This document shows positions 35,947-43,192 of a stretch of 64,000 bases of DNA, in pieces. Positions within the stretch are counted from its first letter, which is position 1. Each line of letters begins with the position of its first letter. Source of the DNA: Brevundimonas sp. SH203 (lineage in GTDB: Bacteria > Pseudomonadota > Alphaproteobacteria > Caulobacterales > Caulobacteraceae); assembly GCF_002157625.1 (NCBI RefSeq), contig NZ_BDMM01000003.1, positions 372,001 to 436,000 of the forward strand, written 5' to 3'. Both the position numbers and the translations under genes were made by a program. Below the pieces are notes generated by a model. It ran no database searches. It saw only the letters and a list, made by a program, of their open reading frames with translations, and was not told the origin of the DNA.

Positions 35947-37695
35947 CTAGTTCAGTCCCGCGTCGGCGCGACGCGCACGCACGATTTCGGCCAGGTCCGC
36001 CATGATGCTCTCTGTCGTGGCCCAGCGTCCGGCGCCGCGCCCCCGGCACCGCCACACCCGCCCGTCGGCGCCATAGACCTTCAGCGCATTGCCCTCGCCG
36101 CGCAGACCCGAGAACAGCGGATCGCCGTGATCGGCCGTCAGTCGCACCAACGGCGTGACCGCCCCGTCCTTCAGATAGGCGGCGCCGATCTGGCGCACCC
36201 CGCCGTCGGCCGAGGTCGTCTCGGTCAGGGCGTCGCGCGACACCTCCCCGTCCGGCGAACGACCGAACGCCTCGTGGCACAGCAGCCGCACCTTGGCCGC
36301 CGCGTCCAGACCCTCCAGGTCCGACGAGGGGTCTTCCTCGGCGAAGCCCGCCGCACGGGCGTCGGCTAAAGCCTCTGCGAAGGCCGCGCCGTCGCCCAGC
36401 CGCTCCAGCATGAAGTTGACCGTGCCGTTCAGCACCGCCTCGAAGCCGACGACCTCGCCCGCCGCGCGGGCGGCGCGCACCGTCTCGATCATGGGCGAGC
36501 CGCCGCCGACCGAGGCCGACCAGAAGACCCGCCGACCATGCTGTTTCGCCAACGCCTGCAACCCGCCGGGATCGCGGCTGACCGCCTGTTTGTTGGCGCT
36601 GGCCACGTCGCAGCCGGCCTCCAGGGCGGCGCGGATCACCGCATGGCCCGCCTCGCCCTCGGACAGGGCCTCCAGCACGATGTCGGGCTTGCGCGACAAC
36701 AGATCCTCGGCGCTGGCGGTGAACAGCGAGGCCGGACAGGCCACGTCGCGCGCCTTGTTCGGATTGCGCACCAGCACGCCCACGACGTCATAGCGCGGAT
36801 CGACCAGCAGCCGCCCCAGCACCCCGCCGCCGACCACGCCGCAACCCGCGACCGCCACCTTCAGCGGCGGCAGGGCCGGGGCCGGGCCGGGGGGCGCCGA
36901 CTTCTCGCCGATGACCGTGCCGTCGGCCCGGTCCAGCGCCGCGACCTCGATCTCCACGCCCCGGCTTTCGCCCAGGTCGATGGCGTCATGCTGCACCAGG
37001 GCGCCGCCCAGCTTGCGCGCCACATCCCAGGACGCCCGGCGATAGCGCAGGGCCGGCGCGCTCTTGTCGTTGGGGTCGTGGTCGTAGAGGCCGTCCACAT
37101 CCTTGACCAGCCGCACCTTCTTCAGCCCCAATTCGGCCGCCAGGAACACCGCCGTCAGGTCCGATCCGCCGCGTCCCAGAAGGGCCACCTTGCCGTCCGG
37201 CCGCACCGCGCCGAAGCCGGGGACCACCACCACCTCATGCCGATCCAGCGCCTGTTTCAGATGATCGGGACGCAGACCGCAGGGGCGCGAATGCTCCGGC
37301 TCGCCTTCCGCCACGATGCCCAGTTCCCTGACCGACAGGGCACAGGCGTCCAGGCCGATCCGGTCGCAGGCGATGGCCGTCAGGGCCGCCGACTTCTCCT
37401 CGCCCAGGGCCACATAGCCGGGCAGGAGGTCGTTGGAATGGGCCAGGCCCAGCGCCCGCGCCTCGCTCAGCAGCCGATCCGTGGCGCCGCCGAAGGCCGA
37501 GACCACCGCCACCACCTTCCGCCCGGCCCGCACATGGCCATAGACGGCCGAGGCGACCAGCGGCGCCTCGGCCGGGCTGCGCAGGATGGACGATCCGAAC
37601 TTCAGCACCACCACCTCGGCGGCGGGTTCGGGCGCCCGCCGGTGATCGGGATCGAGCGGTTCGGGTTTCTCAACGACTGCGAGGGAGGCGGACAT
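35947..37695 (-). CDS. Aspartokinase-like / homoserine dehydrogenase fusion lacking ACT domains
   Basis: 582 aa. Residues about 28-265 form an amino-acid kinase domain: VVLKFGSSILRSP (normally KFGGTS), ALLGRGGSDLTAVFLA and VKDVDGLYDHDPN. The rest is homoserine dehydrogenase: VAVAGCGVVGGGVLGRLL, DVASANKQAVSRD, LNGTVNFMLERL and AGFAEEDPSSDLEGLDAAAK. Unlike ThrA/MetL, no ACT repeats separate the domains and none follows the HSD, so threonine feedback on the enzyme is not expected. Start ATG 37695. Transcribed behind the threonine leader and attenuator, upstream of thrB. Whether the kinase is active is uncertain. Confidence 0.88.
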   Translation of the reverse strand: MSASLAVVEKPEPLDPDHRRAPEPAAEVVVLKFGSSILRSPAEAPLVASAVYGHVRAGRKVVAVVSAFGGATDRLLSEARALGLAHSNDLLPGYVALGEEKSAALTAIACDRIGLDACALSVRELGIVAEGEPEHSRPCGLRPDHLKQALDRHEVVVVPGFGAVRPDGKVALLGRGGSDLTAVFLAAELGLKKVRLVKDVDGLYDHDPNDKSAPALRYRRASWDVARKLGGALVQHDAIDLGESRGVEIEVAALDRADGTVIGEKSAPPGPAPALPPLKVAVAGCGVVGGGVLGRLLVDPRYDVVGVLVRNPNKARDVACPASLFTASAEDLLSRKPDIVLEALSEGEAGHAVIRAALEAGCDVASANKQAVSRDPGGLQALAKQHGRRVFWSASVGGGSPMIETVRAARAAGEVVGFEAVLNGTVNFMLERLGDGAAFAEALADARAAGFAEEDPSSDLEGLDAAAKVRLLCHEAFGRSPDGEVSRDALTETTSADGGVRQIGAAYLKDGAVTPLVRLTADHGDPLFSGLRGEGNALKVYGADGRVWRCRGRGAGRWATTESIMADLAEIVRARRADAGLN

Positions 37696-37735
37696 CGGGG
37701 TTTCTCGGAGTTCTGGATGGGGAGCGTGGGGTGAA

Positions 37736-37769
37736 AAGAAAAACCCCGCCTGGCGGACCGGGCGGGGTT
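37736..37769 (-). terminator. Attenuator terminator of the thr leader
   Basis: On the minus strand AACCCCGCC (37769-37761) pairs with GGCGGGGTT (37750-37742), 10-nt loop, followed by TTTCTTTT. It lies 31 nt after the leader ORF stop and 41 nt before the thrA-like start, so it must be bypassed for expression. Its 5' arm (37766-37759) can instead pair with 37817-37810. Confidence 0.88.
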
Positions 37770-37817
37770 CGGGTTCTGCGGTCGCCTGTGTTCGGCGCGC
37801 TAAACTCGTCCCGCCCG
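37759..37817 (-). ncRNA. Antiterminator pairing of the thr attenuator
   Basis: CGGGCGGG (37817-37810, in the last leader codons, just after the Thr run) is the perfect complement of CCCGCCCG (37766-37759), the 5' arm of the terminator. The two structures are mutually exclusive. A further GGCCCCGCC at about 37905-37897 could sequester the first segment. Base-pairing seen; regulation inferred. Confidence 0.65.
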
Positions 37818-37880
37818 TCTGGGCATGGTGGTGGTGCCGGTCGTGCCGCCGATAATGGTTCCACCGAGGGTCGCGCCCAT
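37800..37880 (-). CDS. thrL: Threonine/isoleucine leader peptide
   Basis: 26 aa from ATG 37880: MGATLGGTIIGGTTGTTTMP, then RRAGRV and TAG. Seven of the 26 residues are Thr, with two adjacent Ile codons, three consecutive Thr codons (38-40 of the longer frame) and little else. A GTG at 37946 in frame would give 48 aa with nine Thr. No Shine-Dalgarno of note precedes the ATG. Position (105 nt upstream of the thrA-like gene), composition and the downstream terminator are those of a ribosome-mediated attenuation leader; translation itself is inferred. Confidence 0.75.
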   Translation of the reverse strand: MGATLGGTIIGGTTGTTTMPRRAGRV

Positions 37881-38133
37881 GCCGAAGCCCGTCGCGGCGG
37901 GGCCGGCGACGGTGGAAACTTCGACGATGAACGAGCGCTGCGGCACGGGACGGGTCCGGTTGAAATCTTGGCCTAGGGTGATTGGCGCACCCCCGGTCTG
38001 TCAAGCAGGCTTGGATGATTTTTTCACGACATGACCATTTTCACCCATTTCGCACCCGATGCACCCACGCAACACCGCGATAAAGGTGGAATTTTCCGCT
38101 TGACCGGCGCCGCCCGTTTGATCAACGTAAAGT

Positions 38134-38247
38134 CACTCATCAAGACCGGCTGAGGGATTAGGCCCTTTGACGCCGGGGCAACCATCGGGTTCCGCCCGAA
38201 ACGGTGCCAACTCCTGCGGGGTTCTTCGGGACCGCGAGAGATGAGTG
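38134..38247 (+). ncRNA. SAM-I (S-box) type riboswitch upstream of metX-metB
   Basis: P1 closes perfectly: CACTCATC (38134-38141) with GATGAGTG (38240-38247). Inside are the conserved S-box blocks in order: CAAGA, GAGGGATTAGGCCC, TTTGACGCC, GGGGCAACC, a P3 hairpin CGGG/CCCG, GGTGCCAACTCC, a P4 hairpin GCGG...CCGC and GAGAGATGAG. The presence of P4 and the kink-turn-like P2 favours SAM-I over SAM-IV. It binds S-adenosylmethionine and lowers expression of the methionine genes. A hairpin GTGGAGC/GCTCCAC (38245-38272) overlaps the P1 3' strand and may be the expression platform. Confidence 0.88.
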
Positions 38248-38327
38248 GAGCATCGGCGAGGCGACGCTCCACGATCTGTCACCGCATCGAGACCTTGCTG
38301 AGGCGAGAACGATGCGGACGACGATTG

Positions 38328-39380
38328 ATGACCCTGGCTGAAACATCCCTGCTTGAAGAGCCCTTCTGTCGGCCCCAGCCGCTCGACACGCCCGTCGTCG
38401 CGCCGGTTCGCGAACGCGGTGGCGCCCGCGACGTCATCGTCCCCATCCCCGCCGACTTCCGCCTGGCCTCGGGCGAAAAGCTGAGCCAACCCAATATCGT
38501 GGGCCGCCTGCACGGCCGGGCCGGCGCGCCGGTCGTCGTCGTCGCGGGCGGCATCTCGGCCGGACGTTTCGTCCACCGCACCGAAACCAACGGCCTGGGC
38601 TGGTGGTCCGGCGCCGTGTCGGTGCGCGGCCCCATCGACCTGTCGCGCTATCAGGTTCTGGCCGTCGATTTCGCGCCCGGCGCAGAGTTTTCGGACACGC
38701 CCGTCACCATCACCACCCACGACCAGGCCCGCCTGCTGGCCCTGGTGCTGAACCATCTGAAGATCGCGCGGATCGCCGCCTTCGTCGGCTGCTCCTACGG
38801 CGGCATGATCGGCCTGGCCTTCGCCGAGCTTTATCCCGACTGGGCCGATCAGCTGATCGTCGTCTCGGCCGCCCACCGCGCCCATCCCCAGGCCACCGCC
38901 TGGCGTGGCATCCAGCGCCGCATCCTTCAGTTCGCCGTCGCCGCCGGCCGCCCGGAAGAGGGCGTCGCCCTGGCCCGCGAGCTGGCCATGACCACCTATC
39001 GCACGGCCGAGGAGTTCCACGACCGCTTCGACACCACCGCGCCCGCGGCGGTCGGCGGCGCCTATCCCGTCTGCGACTATCTGACGGCGCGAGGCCAGGC
39101 GTACCGCACCCACACCACCCCGGCCCGCTGGCTGTCGATGTCCGATTCGCTGGACCGCCACAGCGTGACGCCGGAGAAGATCAGAACCCCCGTCACCCTG
39201 ATCGGCTTCACCTCCGACCGGCTGGTGCCGATCGACGACATCCGCGAACTGGCCGCGCGGCTGCCGACCCTGTGGCGCTTCGTCGAGGCGCCCTCCCTCT
39301 ATGGCCACGACGCCTTCCTGAAGGAGGACGCCTTCGTCGGCGACATCCTCCGCGCCGCCTTCAAGGACATCAAAGCATGA
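38328..39380 (+). CDS. metX: Homoserine O-acyltransferase, MetX family
   Basis: 350 aa alpha/beta-hydrolase fold acyltransferase: VVVVAGGISAGRFV, nucleophile elbow FVGCSYGGMIGLAF, Asp in IGFTSDRLVPIDD and His in LYGHDAFLKED. Shorter than typical MetX; the elbow reads GCSYGG rather than GGSMGG. It activates homoserine with an acetyl or succinyl group, first step of the methionine branch. ATG 38328; an ATG at 38241 lies inside the riboswitch P1 and is rejected. Overlaps metB by 4 nt. Confidence 0.88.
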   Translation: MTLAETSLLEEPFCRPQPLDTPVVAPVRERGGARDVIVPIPADFRLASGEKLSQPNIVGRLHGRAGAPVVVVAGGISAGRFVHRTETNGLGWWSGAVSVRGPIDLSRYQVLAVDFAPGAEFSDTPVTITTHDQARLLALVLNHLKIARIAAFVGCSYGGMIGLAFAELYPDWADQLIVVSAAHRAHPQATAWRGIQRRILQFAVAAGRPEEGVALARELAMTTYRTAEEFHDRFDTTAPAAVGGAYPVCDYLTARGQAYRTHTTPARWLSMSDSLDRHSVTPEKIRTPVTLIGFTSDRLVPIDDIRELAARLPTLWRFVEAPSLYGHDAFLKEDAFVGDILRAAFKDIKA

Positions 39381-40558
39381 CCACCCGACCCGCCAATCCG
39401 CACACCATCGCCGCCCGGACGGGCGTGGATTCGGACACGGCCCACGGCGCGGTCATGCCGCCGCTCTATTTGTCGTCCAACTATTCGTTCGCCGGTTTCG
39501 ACCAGAAGCGGAAGTACGACTACAGCCGCTCGGGCAATCCGACCCGCGACGTCCTGGCCGAGACCCTGGCCGAGCTGGAAGGCGGCGCCGGCGCCGTCAT
39601 CACCGCCACCGGCATGGCCGCCGTCGACCTGCCGCTGAACCTGTTGCAACCGGGCGACCTGCTGATCGCGCCGCACGACTGCTACGGCGGCACCTGTCGC
39701 CTGCTGAACGCTCGCGCGCGCCAGGGGCATTTCGAACTGCTGCTGGTCGATCAGGGCGATCCCGAAGCGCTTGAAAAGGCGCTGGCGCTGAAGCCCAAAC
39801 TGGTGCTGGTCGAGACCCCGTCCAACCCCCTGTTGCGTCTGGTCGACGTCGCCGACATCTGCACCCGCGCCCATGCGGCGGGCGCCAAGGTCGTCTGCGA
39901 CAACACCTTCCTGTCGCCCGCCCTTCAGAACCCGATCAAGCTGGGCGCCGACTTCGTGGTCCATTCGACCACCAAATTCATCAACGGCCATTCCGACGTG
40001 GTCGGCGGGGCGGTCGTCTCGGCCGACGCCGAGGATCACCAGACCCTGGCCTGGTGGGCCAACTGCACCGGCGTCACCGGCTCGCCCTTCGACGCCTATC
40101 TGACCCTGCGCGGCGTGCGGACCCTGTTCGCCCGCATCGAGCGCCAGCAGGCGACCGCCGGCCTGATCGCCGAGCGGCTGGCCGCCCACCCCGCCGTCAA
40201 GGTCGTCCACTATCCCGGCCTGAAGTCCCACCCCGGCCACGCCCTGGTCGCCGCCCAGCAGGCCGGTCCCGGCGCCATGCTCAGCTTCGAGCTGAACGGC
40301 GGCACGGAGGCCGTGCGCGAACTGGTCGAGACGCTGGAGATCTTCACCCTGGCCGAATCGCTGGGCGGGGTCGAAAGCCTGATCGCCCACCCCGCCACCA
40401 TGACCCACGCCGCCATGACGCCGGAACAGCGCGCCACCGCCGGGATCGGCGACGGCCTGGTCCGCCTGTCGGTCGGGCTGGAGCATGTCGAGGATCTGGT
40501 CGCCGACCTGTTCCCGGCGCTGGACGCCCTGGCGCCCGCGACCGCCCAGGCCGCGTAA
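39377..40558 (+). CDS. metB: Cystathionine gamma-synthase / O-acylhomoserine lyase (MetB type)
   Basis: 393 aa PLP-dependent Cys/Met metabolism enzyme: YDYSRSGNPTRDVLAETLAELEGG, ATGMAAVDL, VVCDNTFLSPALQNPIKLGADFVVHSTTKFINGHSDVVGG (PLP Lys in STTKF) and LGGVESLIAHPATMTHA. It joins activated homoserine with cysteine (or sulfide). Coupled to metX and under the same riboswitch. MetZ-type sulfhydrylase activity cannot be excluded. Confidence 0.93.
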   Translation: MTTRPANPHTIAARTGVDSDTAHGAVMPPLYLSSNYSFAGFDQKRKYDYSRSGNPTRDVLAETLAELEGGAGAVITATGMAAVDLPLNLLQPGDLLIAPHDCYGGTCRLLNARARQGHFELLLVDQGDPEALEKALALKPKLVLVETPSNPLLRLVDVADICTRAHAAGAKVVCDNTFLSPALQNPIKLGADFVVHSTTKFINGHSDVVGGAVVSADAEDHQTLAWWANCTGVTGSPFDAYLTLRGVRTLFARIERQQATAGLIAERLAAHPAVKVVHYPGLKSHPGHALVAAQQAGPGAMLSFELNGGTEAVRELVETLEIFTLAESLGGVESLIAHPATMTHAAMTPEQRATAGIGDGLVRLSVGLEHVEDLVADLFPALDALAPATAQAA

Positions 40559-40610
40559 GTTTTCGCTTGCAGAGGGGACCGAACCGGGGCAAATGCGCCG
40601 CCCCGGCCGC

Positions 40611-40685
40611 GGTCCCTTCGTCTATCGGTTAGGACGTCAGGTTTTCAACCTGAAAAGAGGGGTTCGACTCCCCTAGGGACTGCCA
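40611..40685 (+). tRNA. tRNA-Glu (TTC anticodon)
   Basis: 75 nt cloverleaf with encoded CCA. Acceptor GGTCCCT/AGGGACT (first pair G-T), anticodon stem TCAGG/CCTGA with loop TTTTCAA (anticodon TTC), T-arm AGGGG-TTCGACT-CCCCT. Matches bacterial tRNA-Glu. Confidence 0.95.
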
Positions 40686-40747
40686 CCGGCGCCGCATCGC
40701 GGCCTCCCCCCGATCCCGAAGCATCACGCCGCAGCGCGGCCGTCGGA

Positions 40748-40862
40748 TTAACCTTCCGGTAAGACCTATGACCGGATCGCGGCGATAAGCCTTTAGATTC
40801 ACGGACTTTTTTCGGACGCACTCAGGAACTATCCACAGCAACTGTGGTTAATTCACTCTGAA
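40748..40862 (+). promoter_or_regulatory. Cluster of CtrA-like, DnaA-box-like and CcrM motifs
   Basis: TTAA-N7-GTAA (40748-40762) and TTAA-N7-TGAA (40848-40862) are each one mismatch from the CtrA box TTAA-N7-TTAA. Between them lie GATTC (40796-40800, a GANTC methylation site) and CCACAG-CAA-CTGTGG (40833-40847), whose two strands read CTATCCACA and TTAACCACA, each 8/9 to the DnaA box. Motifs seen; cell-cycle function inferred. Confidence 0.4.
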
Positions 40863-40904
40863 CGGAGCGCAGAAGCGCCCTCCCCCTCCTGCACCGAGAC
40901 ATCC

Positions 40905-41171
40905 ATGTTCATCGCCATCGCCCGCCCGGCGGTGGAGCCCCAAGGCCCCGACGCCGTCGCCGTCCCCGGCTCTCCCGCCATCGCCGAACTGTCGCCGCGC
41001 GCCCTGCATGCGCGCCTTCTCCAGAACGCGGCCCTGCGCCGGATGCGCGGACTGGAACGCCGCCGAGAGCGCCGCCTGGACGACGCCGACTACTGGCTGC
41101 ACGCCGCCCCCATCGCCGTCCAGAAAGCCAGCGCCCTGCGCGAGAACCGCAGCTTCGCCCCCCTGCCCTGA
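40905..41171 (+). CDS. Small hypothetical protein
   Basis: 88 aa, Ala/Arg-rich, predicted helical (ALHARLLQNAALRRMRGLERRRERRLDDADYWLHAAPIAVQKASALRE). No family recognised. The gene has a motif-rich upstream region and its own AT-rich inverted repeat downstream; coding on this strand looks better than the opposing 116-aa frame. Confidence 0.55.
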   Translation: MFIAIARPAVEPQGPDAVAVPGSPAIAELSPRALHARLLQNAALRRMRGLERRRERRLDDADYWLHAAPIAVQKASALRENRSFAPLP

Positions 41172-41189
41172 CCGGACAAACGCGACCTC

Positions 41190-41210
41190 AAATAGCAAGC
41201 TTGGCTATTT
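41190..41210 (+). terminator. AT-rich inverted repeat, weak terminator or operator
   Basis: AAATAGC (41190-41196) / GCTATTT (41204-41210), 7-nt loop containing a HindIII palindrome, followed by T. It is 19 nt after the small gene and 40 nt before galE, so either role is possible. Confidence 0.35.
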
Positions 41211-41249
41211 TCGGTTGCTTTACCGACCTCCGGTATCCGACAAGAGCGG

Positions 41250-42413
41250 ATGGGCGGATCGGGGCTGACATCCAGGACGGCGATCCTGGTCACGGGGGGC
41301 GCGGGCTATATCGGCGCCCATGTCTGCGAGGCCCTGGCCGCCGCCGGCTATCGTCCTGTCGCCTTCGACAATCTGTCGACCGGGCGGCGTCGGTTCGTCC
41401 GCTGGGGACCGCTGGTCGAGGGCGATGTCTGGGACGCGGACAAGGTGCGCCACACCCTGGTCGCCCACGACATCCGCGCCGTCATGCATTTCGCCGGATC
41501 GTCCGTCGTGCCGGAATCGGTGCGGGCGCCGCTGGACTATTACCGCAACAATGTCGGCGGCCTGTTCGGCCTGCTGGGCGGGATGCGGGCGGCGGGGGTG
41601 GACCGGCTGGTCTTCTCCAGCACCTGCGCCGTCTATGGCGACCCCGGCGACGCCCCGATCACCGAAGCGACGCCCCTGGCCCCCGTCACCCCCTACGGCC
41701 GCTCCAAACTGGGGTGCGAACAGATCCTGTCGGACGCCAGCGTCGCGCACGGGCTGAACGTCGTCGCCCTGCGCTATTTCAACGCCGCCGGCGCCTCGGC
41801 CTCGGGACGGATCGGCGAGGACCGGCCGGTCGAGACCCATCTGATCCCGCGCGCCATGACGGCCTTGCTGGGCTGGATCGACGACTTCGCCGTTCATGGA
41901 ACCGACTATCCGACGCCCGACGGCACGGCGATCCGCGACTATGTCCATGTGTCAGACCTGGCCCGGGGGCATCTGTCGGCCCTGAACCAGCTGCTGGCCG
42001 ACCGACGCGGTTTCGCCGCCTATAATCTGGGCGCCGGCCGGGGCCATTCGGTGCGTCAGGTGCTGGCGGCGATCATGGCGCACAGCGGCGCGCGCCTGCC
42101 CCAAGTCTGCGGCGAGCGTCGTGCGGGCGATCCGGCCCATCTGGTCGCGGACATCGACCTGGCGCGGCGGGAACTGGGGTTCCAGCCCCGTCTGTCCGAC
42201 CTGAAATCCATCGTCGCCAGCGCCTGGGCCTGGCACGGCCGGCTCAGCGCAGTTCGGGCATCCGGCGGCGCAGCGACGCCTTCAGCTTATCCAGCTTCTG
42301 GCCTGCGGATTTCGGCCGCACCCGCTTGCGATGCTCCAGCCCCGCGCCCCAGCGGGCATGGACCGGCGCGTCCAGATGCGGATGGCGGTCGTGCTGATGG
42401 ACGATGGGGCTGA
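41250..42413 (+). CDS. galE: UDP-glucose 4-epimerase with antisense-derived C-terminal extension
   Basis: 387 aa short-chain dehydrogenase: ILVTGGAGYIGAHVCEAL (NAD site), MHFAGSSVVPES, FSSTCAVYGDP, catalytic YGRSK and RDYVHVSDLARGH. It interconverts UDP-glucose and UDP-galactose. The conserved enzyme ends at about WAWHGR near 42240; the frame then runs 57 more Ala/Pro/Arg-rich codons that are antisense to the 3' end of the convergent gene (170-bp overlap). The tail is not typical of GalE. Confidence 0.9.
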   Translation: MGGSGLTSRTAILVTGGAGYIGAHVCEALAAAGYRPVAFDNLSTGRRRFVRWGPLVEGDVWDADKVRHTLVAHDIRAVMHFAGSSVVPESVRAPLDYYRNNVGGLFGLLGGMRAAGVDRLVFSSTCAVYGDPGDAPITEATPLAPVTPYGRSKLGCEQILSDASVAHGLNVVALRYFNAAGASASGRIGEDRPVETHLIPRAMTALLGWIDDFAVHGTDYPTPDGTAIRDYVHVSDLARGHLSALNQLLADRRGFAAYNLGAGRGHSVRQVLAAIMAHSGARLPQVCGERRAGDPAHLVADIDLARRELGFQPRLSDLKSIVASAWAWHGRLSAVRASGGAATPSAYPASGLRISAAPACDAPAPRPSGHGPARPDADGGRADGRWG

Positions 42414-43188
42414 TCCCGCCGTCGGGATTGACCACCCGCCCGTCCTCGAACCGCAGCCGCTCGCCGGGCGTCAAGCCCAGCGTCGCCACCCGGCCGTAGT
42501 TCTCCCGCACCGTCGCCCCGATCAGTCCCTGATGGATCGCCAGGTTGAAGGCCGCTTGATCGGCGCCGAACGCCCCGCCGATCTCGGAACGCGGCGCCGA
42601 CGCCAGCGCCAGGATCAGCCGCGACAGACGCGACACCTCCGCGCGCGGCCCGACCAGCGTGCCGACGCACAGACAGGCCTTGTCGGCCAGCTGGTCCGCC
42701 TGGCCCTGGCCGAACAGGGCGCGCAGATATTTCATGTTGAAGGCGTGGTCCGCCAGCGGCCCGTCCGCCTCCACGAAGGCCTCCAGCCCTTGCGGCGCGG
42801 GCGCGAACGGCGGGGCCTGAAAGATCACGTCCCGCACGTCGCAGGCTAGGGCCGCGCCCGGCCGCTCGCCCAGCATCCCTGAGAAGGCCACGAACCGCTG
42901 CATCACCGGATGGGGCGCCCAGCCGCGCCAGACCGGCGCATCAACGGCGATCACCTCATGCCGGGCCAGAAAGGCGCGCAGGTCCGCATCCGGGTCCACC
43001 ACCAGGGCGACCGACCCGTCGAACACGGCCCGCAGCGAGGTCACTAAGGGGGCGATGTCGGCCGCGTCGTATCCGGTGGCGTAGCCGACCACCGCATCGC
43101 CGTCGGGCAGGGGTTCGAACGCTTGCGTCGCCGCCAGCGCCTGGGCCAGCCAGTCCAGATAGTCCGACCGCGCCGCCCCCTGTTTCAT
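42244..43188 (-). CDS. Hypothetical protein, glycosyltransferase-like
   Basis: 314 aa, soluble. A GT-A-like DxD-type motif occurs in LACDVRDVIFQAPPF, after VALVVDPDADLRAFL; such 'DVRDVIFQ' segments appear in uncharacterised nucleotide-sugar transferases. The C-terminus is very basic (HRKRVRPKSAGQKLDKLKASLRRRMPELR). It starts 4 nt after the carA stop, so is co-transcribed. Activity not demonstrated. Confidence 0.7.
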   Translation of the reverse strand: MKQGAARSDYLDWLAQALAATQAFEPLPDGDAVVGYATGYDAADIAPLVTSLRAVFDGSVALVVDPDADLRAFLARHEVIAVDAPVWRGWAPHPVMQRFVAFSGMLGERPGAALACDVRDVIFQAPPFAPAPQGLEAFVEADGPLADHAFNMKYLRALFGQGQADQLADKACLCVGTLVGPRAEVSRLSRLILALASAPRSEIGGAFGADQAAFNLAIHQGLIGATVRENYGRVATLGLTPGERLRFEDGRVVNPDGGISPIVHQHDRHPHLDAPVHARWGAGLEHRKRVRPKSAGQKLDKLKASLRRRMPELR

Positions 43189-43192
43189 GGCC

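Noticed and set aside
38241..38327. Earlier ATG start for metX
   Set aside because: It lies in the 3' strand of riboswitch P1, and the resulting 29 residues have no family support.
40686..40904. Replication origin
   Set aside because: DnaA-like sites are only 8/9 matches and few, with no AT-rich unwinding region and no dnaA, hemE or parAB nearby. Better read as a promoter region.
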